From Corythoichthys intestinalis (taxonomy: Eukaryota; Chordata; Actinopteri; Syngnathiformes; Syngnathidae), in the NCBI RefSeq assembly GCF_030265065.1, contig NC_080414.1, positions 19,075,501 to 19,139,500 of the forward strand: DNA of 64,000 nucleotides, written 5' to 3'. How positions within the stretch are numbered: position 1 is the first letter of the stretch; each line of letters starts with the position of its first letter. Shown one piece after another: positions 22,372 to 35,681 of the stretch. The notes under the pieces are model-generated. The model had not been told where the DNA came from. It did no database searches and worked only from the letters and a program-made list of their open reading frames with translations. The position numbers and the translations under genes are program-made.

Positions 22372-25300
22372 TCAAGATTTAAGGTCCTCTATTTGGGTTT
22401 TGCACAGCTTGGCAGAAAGTTTGTTGGTCTCAGCAGCAGCCTGCAGCTTTGCCTGTGCTGCGCTCCATGCTGGCTTCTTTCTGGGACGCAATTTCTAGAA
22501 TATGGAGAAACATTAAAGTATTAAATAAGACCAACTTTAAATTAATTCTGGAATGCCAGTCTCACCTTCAGCTTTCTCTTGAGTGGATCATGCACCACTC
22601 CATGTCGCCACACACTTTCCTAGTAAACAGCAACAGTCAAGTCAATCCCAAATTTTAGCAACCAGTTTACGTTTGATATGGCCCAAAAGCACTTTCAGGA
22701 ATTCATTCGACTAAGGTAGAGCACGGCATTTTAGTCTTAAAAACAAAAAGTATTGTACAGTGATGCCTCGCTACTTTGCGCTTCAAACTTCGCACCCTCA
22801 TTCCATCATGGATTTTTTTCCTAAATACAGATGAGCCGTCCCGAGCTTATCACGTAGTCTCACTCTCCCTTTGTTGGTCAGGCAGTGCACTGGAGTTGCA
22901 TATTAAAGTTAATGATGATTGACAGATGTTTATAGTTCGATCTTGCCACAGATTGTTGGAAGCCCAAGCTTCAAAGCACTGCATGCGTCAATCATCGTTT
23001 AACTTGTTAAACAGTTGCTGTGGCAACTCCGTGAGCAGCAGCTTGAGCGGATTTAAGTCAATTAAGCATTTTTGTACTTTTTTAAAAAAATAATTCAGTG
23101 GGACAGTAACATGTTTAAAACTTATTACATTTAAAGTGCTTAAAAACCATTAAAATATATATACGTTTTGTAATTATACTTGGAAAAAGTGGAAAACATG
23201 TCTTATATGCATCTCTTTCCATTGCTAAATCTGACTACATTGAAACAAATTGTTGGGGGGGGGGGGGGGGGCTCTACTTTGCAGTTTTTCACTTATCGCG
23301 GCGGGTTGTGGTCCCCATTAACCGTGGAAAACGAGGGATCACTGTATACAACTCCAGTTGGCAGTATTCAGCATGCACAAGGAATTCACTATAATTTAGT
23401 AAATCCTTTAGTATTTTTTTTCCATTATACAACAGCAAATTTCAAAATGGCCACATTTACATGCAGCCAATAAGATCCTTTGAACAGAAAGATTCAAGCA
23501 ATCTTATTGTATATACAGTATCACCGTCCAAGTTTTTAATCACCAATTAACTATACAGTATAGGACAAGAGACTAATTTTGGTCAATTAACCAAAGACCC
23601 GACCTCCACATATATGGTGGATGCCAGGTCTCAATTGCATGTTTTTTTAATACACCAAGTTCATTGCATTTAACCCAAGTCATTTAAACTGAGGACTGGC
23701 TATGAAGGCTCATCTTAGTACCATTGACAGGCGATCATTCGCTGCCAGTCAAAATTGATTGGATGTCTTGATTCGATCAATGGCAGCTCATGAAGGTTAA
23801 ATGATTCACGGTCAAGTCTTTGCTACACTAAAAAAGCCATGGGTATATTTGGGTTTTTAAGGCAGCAGAATTCTGGCACCATTGATACTATTGCCGTTTC
23901 AGTACAAACATCTAGTTTACCTTCATGGCAAAAGTCCTGTTGCAATCACGGTGCGCGCAGCTAAAAGCCTTCTTCCCCTCGTGGTCCCCCAGGACATGGT
24001 TGTCCAAGTTGAAACGGTGGGTAAAAGTCTTGGCGCACCCTTCTTTAGGGCACGGAAAGCATCGCTTTCCCTCTGTGTGGCGGTGAAACTCATGCTGGCG
24101 CAGGAACCAGCTATTGTTGAACTGTCTCTTACACGTCTGGCACGGCAATTTAACTGTAAAAGATTTGCTTTTAACAAAAACACCCCAAAGAAATCAAAAG
24201 GCCACCGTACCCATGTGCTCTTTGCGATGCTTCTGGTACTCTGACCATGTTTTTCCCCGGAAAGGGCACAACTCTTCCTCACAGGGGTAACCTAAAAGTC
24301 AAGTTGTCAGTTTGTGAAGTTCCCAAAATCCTCAAAACGTTTCAGCTGACCTTTATGCATGTTCTCATGGTGCTTCAGCTTGCCGAGCGAGGGGAACTCA
24401 CTCACACAACCGTCAACATGACAACTAGAAAGAAAAACGCTCGTTTTGAGTCATACCGGGAAGTTGCATATCAGTTTGGAAGCTCCTTACCAAAAAGGTA
24501 GAGTCCCTTGATGTTCCCCGATATGGGCTTTTAGCTGGTACTTTTTTCTGAAGCTAGCTTGACAGTCCTCATGTGTACACTATTAGAGGGGAGGGAAAAA
24601 AATCATTTTCGTCAACAAACTTTCCTTGACAGACAGCAGCGAGCTAAAAACATGCTTTTGGAGAACATAACAAGACTAATGCCAGTTTTCGTCTGACGAG
24701 ACGAAAACGCGTAATAGTTTCCGTCACGTGTTCACGATGTGATTGTATGTGTAGTTAGCCTGTATTGTAGCAGTGTCTGGTTGTGTCACTCGTGACGTGC
24801 TACATCCCTCCCCGACTCACCAGTGTGTCATCTCCATGCAGGCTTACACAAAGATTTGTTTTCTTGGCCAGAAAGAATATGCAATGTTGCATTAGCCTTT
24901 AAAGGTCTGCTGAGTGATCACACATGAAATTTAACTCCTAGCATTAGCATAACATTCACATGGGGCCAGTGGTGTTCGGTGGGTAGTTCTGAGGGGAAAT
25001 GCAGAGTCCTATTTTCGTACACTGATCAAATCTAGGCAAAGTGGCTTTTTAGACCAGGTTTGCTCCCAATTTACAGGAACTGGTTTGCTCAGTGGAAGGT
25101 TGACTTGAACTTGGCATGAGGGAATACAACAGACTAATGGGCAGTGCGGTCTAAATTTCAGTAGGGTCGAGAACGAAAAGTGGTATTTGCCGTGTGGCAT
25201 TTTTTTTGCCATGTGGCAAAATGGATTTTGGCTTTTTTTTTTTATTCATCTATTTTTTTTTTTTTTACATGTGGCAAAAGGGATTTTGCCATGTGGCAAA

Positions 25301-26802
25301 AGGGATTTTGCCATGTGGCAAAAGGGATTTTGACATGTGGATTTTTTTTTTGCCATGTGGCAAAAGGGATTTTGACATGTGGATTTTTTTTGCCATGTGG
25401 CAAAAGGGATTTTGACATGTGGATTTTTTTTCCTGACATGTGGCTTTTTTTTTTTTGACGTGGCGATTTTTTTTACCATGTGGCAAAAAATATTTTGACA
25501 CATCCATGCCATTGCCGTGCATGGCCTGCAAAAATGCCATATATACCCTGAAAAAAAATCACATACCCAAAAATTTTGCCACGTCAAAAATATATAAAAA
25601 AATGCCACATGGCAAAATCCATTATGCCACATGGCAAAATCCATTATGCCACATTTCCAAAAAAATAAAAAAAATAAAAAATAAAAAATGCCACATGGCA
25701 AAATCCATTTGCCACCTGGCAAACACCACTTTTGGTTCTCGCTGTCTCTCCTAAATTTTGACCTGTTTATAAAACATGCTGTTTAGAACAGGAATTAGCT
25801 AAATTATTAGCTTGCTAGCTTAGATATGTTGGTTTTGAATTTGAAAAAATTTTCCGAAGGCTTCGGTGAATCCACATGTGAAACTTCAGTACCTTTAGCT
25901 TAATTTAAGAACCACTACATTAGGCTAATGCTATCGGCGAGCATCCTCTCGAACTCAGAACTTTAGTTCGTGGCATCCAGGTGGGCATTATTGAAAGTAA
26001 TGTACAGTCTTCCTGCTGAGTACATTATCACCAAGTTGGCATTGTCCTTGTAGATCGACACTACATTACTGTATGAGCTTATCTGTCAATGTTCCATTTT
26101 TGGAGATAAATGTGTTTAAAATTTTAACAAAAACATTTTTAGGAAACCGACTAAAACTAGAGGAAATTAGTCTTGGGTTTTCGTCAACATAAACTAGGCA
26201 AAAGACAAACGCATTGGGATGTCTAAAATATGCTTAAAACTAAAGTATTGTCCAAAAAAATAAAAATAAAAATTAAAAATTAAAAGGGCTGCCAAAACCA
26301 ACACTTTAAATATGGTCTGCATAGTTTGATCGACACGAAAAATCTTACTTGGTATCGTCTTTCCTTGTGCTGGTGCGCTCGAGCGACGTGTTTTTTCAAG
26401 CTGGAATGTCGCACAAAGGCCTCAGAGCAGTCGTCTGTTGGACACCTTTGTACGAAAAATTTTTAAAACAGATTTTCTGTTTAAAAGAAACAAAAATGGA
26501 CCAAGAAGGAAGCTCTTACCTGTGCAGCCTTTCCCCACTATGGTTGAGCTCATGCCTTGTGAGCTCATAGCGGGTGCAGAAACGTTTGTCGCAGTTCTCG
26601 CAGGGGAACGGTTTCTAGTGGAAAAAAACCCTCCCAAAAATCTCACACGGGAATTAAAAAAAAAATAATAATTTTTTGATTCACTTACAAATCCGGTGTG
26701 TTTACACAGGTGGGCCTCGAGCTTCCACGACTTGGAGAACTTGGCTTTACAGTCAAAAAACAAGCAGACAAAAGTTTTCGAACCTTGCAACCTCTCACCC
26801 AT
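22372..26802 (-). CDS. gtf3a: Transcription factor IIIA (nine C2H2 fingers), nine exons
   Basis: Exons in transcript order: 26802-26689, 26614-26520, 26445-26349, 24579-24491, 24424-24351, 24291-24211, 24153-23921, 22619-22566, 22494-22372 (960 nt, 319 aa). TFIIIA binds the internal control region of 5S rRNA genes to start RNA polymerase III transcription, and binds 5S RNA itself. Finger 1 is CLFFDC...HLCKH; then [46 protein letters not shown], and fingers 7-9 together in one exon ([31 protein letters not shown]), the last completed by RHGVVHD in exon 8. That junction mirrors human TFAMKQSLTRHAVVHDP. The C-terminus is lysine-rich, then divergent. The start is [11 protein letters not shown], with AAAG before ATGG, a good context; human TFIIIA has a longer N-terminus, so an upstream exon is possible but not needed. 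Phases agree at every junction. Confidence 0.93.
22758..23344. mobile_element. Tigger/pogo-like MITE (CAGTGATGCCTCG ends)
   Basis: Bounded by TA (22756-22757, 23345-23346). Left CAGTGATGCCTCGCTACTTT, right AACGAGGGATCACTG, imperfect inverted repeats of the Tigger type. Contains a run of about 18 G near 23253-23270. Lies in gtf3a intron 7. Confidence 0.75.
24580..25158 (-). other. gtf3a intron 3, right of exon 4
   Basis: No coding signal. ATTTTCGTCAACAAAC (about 24603) and CTTGGGTTTTCGTCAACATA (about 26173) may be the two ends of one diverged element spanning the foldback at 25159-25750, but no target duplication was found. Confidence 0.35.
25159..25750. mobile_element. foldback element built of TGCCACATGGCA units
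   Basis: Flanked by a perfect 8 bp duplication CTAAATTT (25151-25158 and 25751-25758). Near the ends, CGAGAACGAAAAGTGGTATT mirrors the inverse of CCACTTTTGGTTCTCG. The interior is an array of the near-palindrome TTTTGCCATGTGGCAAAA and its variants, spaced by GGGATTTT or GGATTTTTTT; the right arm carries the complementary arrangement after a roughly central break at 25500-25560. Long frames here are repeats of the same words and not genes. The 8 bp duplication suggests a hAT-type mover. Confidence 0.85.
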
Positions 26803-27496
26803 CTTTAATGGTTCAAAAAAAAAACTAGCATGTGGAGTAGGAGAATTAATCACCTACACCTGGCTATGCACCTGTGCTTCATTTAACTTACTGGATCGAA
26901 CCACTTGGGAAGACAAAAAGGGGAGTGAAAAATACAGTTTTTTCTTAAATATTTTTTTATAAATTGTTTTATTCGATTATAAGTCTATAGTGAATATTGG
27001 TACTAACACAACGAATGCTCACGTTGGTTTAATAATGATCGCATTGTTACTCAAACATTGTAAAAGTCTTTTATCCGCATTGATTGATTTCAGCTTTAAA
27101 AATGTCACCTGTGCCTCCAGGACGGAGACGACTGTCTGCATTTTACACGCACACACACACTACTTAATCTTATCAACAGTCCAATATAGTTTTCTTGAGA
27201 TTCTGGGAGATTTGTCTGACGCATAAACACACACACCGCCACACATCAAAGTGGGAGTAAGTGCCTTCCAAAATAGCTTAAATTTAAATGAATGAAAAGG
27301 CCAAAATGTGTTGTGTTATAACGATTTGTTGTTACGAAGTGCTTTTCAGTGCTAGGAAATTTAATAATTTCAACTGTTAGGTATTATTTTGTCACTTTTG
27401 AGTGATAATTTGCGTTCTGTCCATTTTTTTTCGTTTAGACTTACAGATAAAATAAAGTTTAAGCCTTAACTCTGCAGATTTAACATACATGCAGTA
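26803..27496. other. gtf3a upstream region
   Basis: Should contain the gtf3a promoter. No TATA box or CpG island is evident and no element ends were recognised. Confidence 0.35.
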
Positions 27497-28507
27497 TATG
27501 GCAGAAAACACTCAGGTGACTTGAAGTTCCACTCTGAGACCCCCAATTTGGCCAAATTTCAAAATTGTCCGATATGCATGTGTGAATATAAGTGGAAAGC
27601 TTCAAATCTCAATTTTCTGGGGTAAGAACATTTTTGAACAGGAGAGCATTTTTATTTAAAAAAATAAATAAAAATTAAACAGCAAAACCCTATCTGGAGG
27701 TGAGAGCACGCGAGAGCAGAATCACAGACGCCATGACTTTAACAAGATGTTATCGCGTACTTACCTTGTTTCGATCAAAAAACTCCATGTAGAATGTATC
27801 ACTGAGTGTGAAGACACAGCTGTGAATGGCCACAGCTGGATTTTTTGTAGATATTATGGGTGAAACATGGTAATATAACAAGGGGTCGCGATGCGGAAAT
27901 CGCAGATATCAAGGAGTGGTCGAGATTTCTTTTTCATTTACAGTTTTAAACGTTTTTTTTTTTTTTTTTTAAATATCAATTTTTCTTCGTTTGGATCGAT
28001 TATTTATCATCTAACATATCGGGGAAAATGCGACAGTAACATAAAAATACAATTTAGCGATAGTTATGAGGTACATATCCGTGACTTATTTACAGACGCA
28101 ATTTTTTTCATTGTGACGTAATTTGTTTAAAAGTTTCAAATATGCGAGTGAATAATTTTTTTAAGTGTTTTTTTTTTTAAACAAAATATAAGACATCAAT
28201 TAATGATTCTAAGCTGAAAACAACAGACATTGTGAATAATAAATATAATTACTTACCTTGTTTTCTTGGCTGGGTTGAAACAAAAGCGGTTGCGCGACAT
28301 CTGTAAACGGGGGTTTCCAGGGTAAAACGGGCAAATTAAAAATAGTTCAGGGGCTTAATGCGCCATGAATTTGCTATGGCAGCATATATACATATTGTTC
28401 TATCAAACACAACAGTTCTTTTGGCTTAAAATACAGCAGTTTCTTTTAAAGAGGAGTGCAAGAGCAGGAACTGCTTTTTCAGTCTTGTCTGCGTTTTCCG
28501 CCACATA
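27497..28507 (+). mobile_element. ~1 kb unclassified TIR element, copy B
   Basis: Starts TATGGCAGAAAACACTCAGG and ends GCGTTTTCCGCCACATA. Same family as 1-774, 31654-32611 and 43624-44653. Copy C lies 3.1 kb downstream in the opposite orientation, so B and C form a long inverted pair. Confidence 0.8.
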
Positions 28508-31500
28508 TTAGGAATGTGACAATTAACAGATCTGGATCGATATCGATGACTTAAGCGCAATCTAATTGTGAATCGACTCCTTGTCACTCGGCAGAATATC
28601 TAAGACCATATTTACACGTAGCCGGGTTTTTTAAACCGAGGATCCTGCACCTCATACATCCAGAAAAAATAATTACCGGTACTTCTACGCCATCACGTTT
28701 GTAGGGGGAAAAAAAACATCCACTGCCAACCGCATTCATTCGTTTTTTCATAACAATGCCAGACCTTAAGGTGGCAGCAGTTCCCTAAATCCCATCCAAT
28801 CAGATTAACTTCCGTCTAGCGACGCCACTTCCTAAAATTGGAAAAGAAGAATTACTTCTAAACTTGGTTTTCGAATATTACCACAGAGAATTAGGCCAAA
28901 ATAAAAAAAAGGAAAAAAATAACAGCAAGATTAAATTTGTACTATTGCTATGAGAAAAAAGTCGGCGGAAAAAAGTCGTATTATTACGTAGGCTAATGTA
29001 GCTGAATAAGCAGCTATGTACTTTAAGTAGCATGTTGCCGCCTTCGTTAAAATCAGCAATATTAAAGGTATCTTGTGTTTTAGAATCGTTTTACAAATGA
29101 GTCAATCCTGAATATTTCGGCTTGTCGACATTAAATTATTATCCGTAAAATGATTTATAATCTAATGCCTCGACGTACCCCCCAGCTAAGGTACATGTAC
29201 GTAGAGTGCATAGCGGCTTACAGCTACATTACTCCTATGTAATAATTCGACTTTTTTTCTCGTAGCGAAAGTATGACTTTCATCTCGTAGTCCTTTTTTG
29301 TCTTTTTTTTTTTTATTTGGCCCTTATACTCCGTTGTAGAATATAAAACCAACAAGGCCAGTGACGAGGGAAGTGGGCTGTTGAGGATTCTTCAGCACCC
29401 CCTGGTGTTGGGGAGGGGAAAAAGTGTTTTGGTAGATTCTTTTGTTGTTGTTGTTAAAAATAATTAAATACATAGATAAAGCATAACGAAACAATATGGT
29501 TTCACAGTAATTTTGGGGATTAAAAGTATATGTTGAAAAAATTTTTTTTTAATTAATAACATGGTCACCACCTGACACCTTGCTTGCTACCGGGTCAGGT
29601 TGAATAAAGCATTTTGGAAAAGTTAACTGTTGACAGAGGGTGCGTTAACATGGCCCAAAGATCAATTAGCGATTTTTTCTTTACAGAAATAGCAAAGGTT
29701 TCTAAAAATCTATTCAAGGTCGAAAATGAAGATGATTATGATGATAGTTCTATCTATCTTTGGTGTCTTTAAATAGGTAAGACATGCTTGCATCGTGCCT
29801 TATTATTGTTTGTCATTGCTGTGGAGCTGCTGCCGTGCAGAGCACTGTTAGATGTGCATGTGCAATTTATTTTAGTGTTGTGAAAAGGGGGTGTTGAGGC
29901 TTATTGGACCTTTTAGTTTTCAAATGTGTTTGTGTGTCATTGATTTGGGTTATAATACACGGGCACTTATATTTCCAATACAAAAACTCCAACACATACT
30001 GAAGGTGAAATAGAACGCTGTCTTTGTAGTAGCCTAGTAGTAGTAAACAAATTATCCAGCATACGTGTGTACTGCCATTGTGCACGCCTTGTATGGAGAA
30101 AACGTGTGAGCATGACAAATTTGGACCGAAACGGCTGGTTTTGGATGGGAAACACATTAAACAAGATCCTCAGCACCCTTTGCTGTGAGTGACTTCCAGC
30201 GCCCCTGAACAAGGCAAGCGAAAATGTCCACTGCAAAAGTATCTATCGGCCGCGACAGTAGGCATGTTGACGCCAAATTTAAAGATTGGTCACATGTGTG
30301 ACGGAGGAACAGTTTGTCGTAACAGTGACGATTCCACAGTTAAATCTTTGGTTATCGGTGTCCATATGATGGTGCTATGAATGCAGAATTCACACATCTT
30401 CACTTTGGTCGGAGTTTTTAAAAACCCTTGTTTTCAATGCCCAAAATGTGCGTGTGGATGATAGGCCAAACCATAGAAAAAGTTATTCTTTTTGCCAAAT
30501 ACTCTGCTTCGTGTCGACATTGCCTAAGCCTAAAATAGGGTTCATTGAACGCTCCTCACAGCTTTAATCATGATCAATGTTGTACGTGTATAAGTGTTTC
30601 TTCCCTGATACCGGGTTACGAAAGAATATAGTGGCAAGTGAATGAAAAAAATGCAAGAAAACAAACAACTGTGTGGAATTCCGGACCATTATCTTGCTGT
30701 CTAAACATCACCCTCTGCTCCCATGTGAAACCTTTTGACTGGCTGGTGTGAATGAGGCCTATTGAAAGGCTGTTGGACGTTACCTCAGTGCCCTCCCACG
30801 CTCCAGGTGAGCACGGCTGGGGTCGGGCGACGCGCTTATCAGCCCCATCCGGTCCCCTGCCCGCCCCTCTGCTGTCAGGTGGGCCGATCAATACGCGCGG
30901 ACTAGTATACACACATATATATGAGCCTGCCTGTCTGATAAAGACTGACACCACACCTAACACATATACACAGTGTGCACTCTGTTAGGCCTGTGGTGGG
31001 ATTTAACCCAGTTTTTGTCACTACCACACATTTCTCCCGGATAAATATAATATGTAAGCACTTAAAATCTACTTACATTTAGGTATGCATTTTTCCATAT
31101 TGTTCTTAATGTTAGGGCCACATTGAATTGAAATGTATTTTGCGAAGAAATCAGAAAATCATACAATAAAGTGAAATTGGTTTAGAAAAAAAAGTTACAT
31201 TTTGGGGCGATTTAATTTGGATTTTTTTTTAGATAACCGGCAGAATATTACAGAAATAAACAATCAGTATTACATTTATTAATTTTGAACATTTTATTTA
31301 AAATGAGTGTTATTGAGTAAAAAATACTAAAATATATACTGTAATTGCAAGATACGATTTAAGAAAAAAATACTGTTTTGCAAAAATATAAGACTAAATT
31401 TTTTAGGAAAAAATTTGAGTAAAAATGAAATAATTTGGGGGTGATTAAAGTCTGAATATTGCATATAAAATGTATATTTTTTGCACTAAGGCTCATGTAG

Positions 31501-31653
31501 TATACTGTAATAGTAATAATAAAATAATGTCAACTGTTTTAAGGATTTTAATATATCACTGTCAAGTCAAAATGTTACACAAATAAATATGTGCAAGTTC
31601 AAGAAAAAAAAATCTGCTACTTGAAAAAAATAAAAATAAAATATATATATATA
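28508..31653. other. repeat-bearing spacer between inverted copies B and C
   Basis: Begins with TAGGAATGTGACAATTAACA, a hAT-like terminus lacking a partner. No gene was recognised: none of the reading frames (for example 29967-30236 and 30616-30963, reverse) shows a known motif. The rasl11a gene expected near here from human synteny was not found. Confidence 0.4.
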
Positions 31654-32611
31654 TATGGCGGAAAACAGACAAGGCTGAAAAAGCCGTTTCTGCTCTTGCA
31701 CCCCTCTTTAAAATAAACTGCTGTATTTTCAGCTAAAAGAACTGTTGTGACTGATAGAACAAAATCTCTATATGCCACCATTGCAGTTTAATGTTGCATT
31801 CAGCCCCCGAACTATTTTCATTTTGTCCGTTTTACCCTGGAGACCCCTGTTTACAGAAACCGCGCAACCGCTTTTGTTTCAACCCAGCCATAAAAACAAG
31901 GTAAGTAATTATATTTATTATTCGAAATGTCTGTCATTTATAGCTTAGAATCATTATTTAGTTAAAAAAACAATGACTTTATAAAATTATGCACTCGCAT
32001 ATTATAAACTTTAAAACAAATTACGTCACAATGAAAAAAATACTGTCTGTAAGTAGGTCACGGATATCTACCTCTAACTATCGCTTAATTGTTTGTTTGT
32101 TTTTGTTACTGTCGCATTTTCCGCGATATTTTAGAAGATAAATAATCGATCAAAACAAAGAAAAATTGGGGGGAAAAAACAAACAACAAAAACGATTAAA
32201 TAGGTAAATATTTGAAAAAGAAAATCTCGACCACTCCTTGATGTCTGCAATTTCTGCATTGCGACCCTTGTTATATTACCGTGTTTCACCCATAAAATCC
32301 CAAAAAGTGCGGCTGTGGCCATTCAAGCTGTGTCTTAACACTTGGTGAGACATGCTACACGGAGTTTTTTGATCGAAACAAGGTAACAAGCGGTAATATC
32401 TCGTTAAAATCATGGTGTCTTTAATTATGTTCTCTCATGTTCTCACCTTGAGTTAGGGTTTAGGGATTTAAAATTTATGATTTTTAAAAAATGCCCTCCT
32501 GTTCAAAATTTTTCTTCCCCCAGAAAATTGAGATTTTAGGACAAGTTTGAAATTTGGCCAAATTGAGGGTCTCAGAGCAGAACTCAAGTCACCTGAGTGC
32601 TTTCCACCATA
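31654..32611 (-). mobile_element. ~1 kb unclassified TIR element, copy C
   Basis: Inverted relative to copy B: begins TATGGCGGAAAACAGACAAG and ends GAGTGCTTTCCACCATA. Preceded by a short (TA)n. No transposase frame. Confidence 0.8.
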
Positions 32612-33259
32612 TTACATTTAAGTCAGAATACAGCAAAAATAAAGTTGTACAATCTATAAAGCAATGATGATAGTAAAAATTGCATTATATTTAAATTCGT
32701 GAGATTCGTTAGAACGAAAACACTGCAATAAACTACATTTGCTCCTCTTTCACCAATTGACACAAAATTGGGTTTGGACCAAGAGGACCCAAACATTTAT
32801 GCACACAACGGAGCAAAATTCAGCCATTTTGATCATTCTCAATTCGACCATTTTTAATTTGGACAAAAAGAAATCTCGTACGGAACCGATCTTAGATATA
32901 AAAAAATTCTGTCGCCCAATCCATCATTCATCCATCACATACTTGACTGTATGTGTCTGTGTGTGGTTAATTTGTAACATGGTCGGTCGATGCAGCTGCT
33001 TGAAGCTGCCGGCTGAGCGCATATACGCAATCCGTGTGTGTGTGTGTGTCAAACGTGTGATTAAGGAGTTCATACTCCACACAGCTTTTATCCAAATATC
33101 TCCTCCCCACACACTCACAAACTTGTGTGTCATCAGCCTCTCTCTTGTGTGTTTACTTCTTGTTCATTCAATGAGTAACCCCTCGTGAGTCATGGAAATC
33201 CTAGTGTGACCTGTGTGAGGAAAAACACTTTTTTTAAAAGATAGATAGAAAAATGAATA
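32612..33259. other. non-coding stretch with a (GT)n tract
   Basis: A short GTGTGTGTGTG tract at about 33034-33047. The frame 32739-33188 runs through it and has no recognisable motif. Confidence 0.4.
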
Positions 33260-33799
33260 CAGTGGAACCTCTAATTACGAAACTGATTGGTTCTAGTAGT
33301 TTCTTAACTTGAAAATTCTGTAAGTAGAGACGCGTTTTCCATGTAAATGCCCCAATCCATTCCCCCAAAATTCAGACATAAACCTTTTATAATGCATAAA
33401 AATGCATCAAAACATGCATCAAATACATGTTACAACTAAGATTATTGCACAATAAACATAAAATCAATAATTGAGTAAAAAAAAAAAAGTTAATACACTC
33501 ATGTAAAGCTGTCGGAATACGAGGGGCAAATGAAGAGGATGCTGGGATACACACATACACATACAGTAGAAGTCTCTCTTAGCCAATTGGATGCCAGGGA
33601 TGCTAGGCAATAGCCAATGGCAGAGCAGCTATAAGTATGTTACGTTCAGTAAACTCTGGGAGTTGTACCAACCATACTGCATTTTTGCCTTTCCTATCCT
33701 GAAATGTCTTTCTTAACAAGAGGCAACATTTCACCATTGAGGCGTGTCTTAACGTGAAAATTCTGTATGTAGAGACGTTTGTAAGTAGAGGTAACACTG
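33260..33799. mobile_element. Tigger/pogo-like MITE (CAGTGGAACCTCTA ends)
   Basis: Bounded by TA (33258-33259, 33800-33801). Left CAGTGGAACCTCTAATTACG; right AAGTAGAGGTAACACTG. Internal AAAATTCTGTAAGTAGAGAC and AAAATTCTGTATGTAGAGAC repeat the subterminal word. Confidence 0.75.
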
Positions 33800-33801
33800 T
33801 A

Positions 33802-35327
33802 TAAGTTTATATTCTCCGAATTTGTGAGTGTTTTGCTAATTTGTGAATAATGTGAATTGGATTAAAATTATGTAAAAACTAGAATAAAGTGTATGAAAAT
33901 TATAAATGGGATGCTTTGACTTGACAAATAGGAAAATCCAACATGTCAAGATTATTGCTGCAACTGCAAAAAAAGTTCACTGAGGATGGAAGTTGCTGCA
34001 TATGTTAACTATAAACTGGGTGAATTGCTGATATTTTGTAAGATTTTGGGCGAAAATGTATCCAAACTTATCAGTACCTTCTTATCTACACAACTACAAG
34101 CAAAAATGCAGACACCTTGGATCGATACCAAATGCATGGGTTTGACTGCTAACTCGCTTGTTGATGAATTGCATTTTGTTTTCCCAACTTTTATCTTATC
34201 CATTATAGTTCTCAGCACCGATAAGACTGAATTCCCTGACCTTAGGGGTCTTCGAGGGTTTCCAGTGGAAAAACCTTTAGATAAATGTTCATAGAATATA
34301 ATAGAAACATCATTGGCAGTGTCTGGCATGTTCTGGAATAGTTTCCACACCCCTATTCAGGCCATCAATCCAACTGTTTTTTTTTTTTTTTTTCAGTAAC
34401 ATACATTTCACTAAGTACTATGTCACCAAGACTCTATCTGGGCAAACTGTTGCTAATTTGTGTCAATATTGGATAAAGTACCCAGTTTGCACCAGATAAC
34501 CCATTTGTCACATAAGCAATCAAGCATGTTGAGCCTGCACTGATTAAACAAGTGGTCCTTCACACGCGTGGAAAACATCTTTTTGAGATATTTGGCATTT
34601 TTGGGGGGTGACAATTACTTCTGTGGCGACGTTATAAATGTATTAATATTACATGCAAATATGGCTTCTTCTAAAGTGTGAGATAATAAACAAAGACGAT
34701 CTGTCCTCGGTTCCAATTGAAACAGATAAAAAGACAACTCAAATGTTCATTGAAATAATTTTCTGTGACATATAAAACCATTTAAATGATCCAAAGCGTC
34801 TCTACTTGTCTGAACAACAGAGAACCAGTAAAAAAACATTTGTAAGGCTTCAAACTCAGCATTTAACTTGTTATACACTTCCCTCTAGTGGACAAGTTAA
34901 ACACTACAGTACTACTATTACTACGGGTGTCCTATAAAAATATTTTGGAGGGATACGAGATTTGCCTAATACTGTATTTTGATTTTAATAAGGAAAAAGT
35001 ACTATTTGTCACGACAATATACTACTTTAGTCTGGAAAATATACACTTTGCCACCCTCCAAAAAATATACTATTGATTTTATTGAGTATTTTTCAAAAAT
35101 GTTCCATTTCCCATTTTTTTCTTGATTTAATGAGATTTTTACCCATCATTGTGCGCTTTGGAATTTTTATGTGATGTAAAGCACCTTGAATTACTTTGTG
35201 TTGAATTGTGCTGTACAAATTTGCCTTGGCGTCAATGACAGTAACTCTGACTACGAACCTGGAAATCGTGATTTGTAATAAATCCTTTTTTGATAATATT
35301 GAAACTATCAATACATAATGTCTAGAA
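33802..35327. other. non-coding stretch
   Basis: Poly-T at about 34377-34394; nothing else recognised. The overlapping frames at 33986-34350 on both strands are mutual shadows without motifs. Confidence 0.4.
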
Positions 35328-35512
35328 CAGGCATAGCCAACTCCAGTCCTCAAGGGCCCCTCTCCTTTAAAACACCCGAATCAAATGATCAGCTCATCAG
35401 TCAGCTCTGCAGGAGCCTAATAACGATCCTGATTGAGTCAGGTGTGTTGGAGGAGGGAGACATGGAAAACAAGCTGGATAGGGGCCCTCGAGGACCGACG
35501 TTGGCTACCCCG
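35328..35512. mobile_element. short hAT-like MITE (CAGGCATAGCCAACTCCAG end)
   Basis: Left CAGGCATAGCCAACTCCAGT and right GACGTTGGCTACCCCGG are imperfect inverted repeats, with CCTCAAGGGCCCCT mirrored by GGGGCCCTCGAGG inside. Flanks TCTAGAA and TCGAGAA differ at one base. Confidence 0.6.
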
Positions 35513-35681
35513 GTCGAGAAGATGCAACTTTGCAAAAAATATTCAAGTTTCCATGAGATACCTGTACAGGTTATCCCAATATTACAACAGGGGAATATCA
35601 TAATATCTTCACATAAAAATACACCCCTAAGCTATATTTTCAATCACAAAACCACACATTTTACAGTTGTGTACAAACATT

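Noticed and set aside
25180-25722. CRISPR-like array or long proteins rich in CHMAK and FFF repeats
   Set aside because: The repeats are mutually inverted near-palindromes of irregular spacing, within a unit flanked by an 8 bp target duplication in a vertebrate genome; the long frames on both strands are only translations of the repeat.
29867-30963. rasl11a exons
   Set aside because: Searched by eye for the P-loop and the KRFIGDYE motif on the expected strand; nothing resembling them was found.
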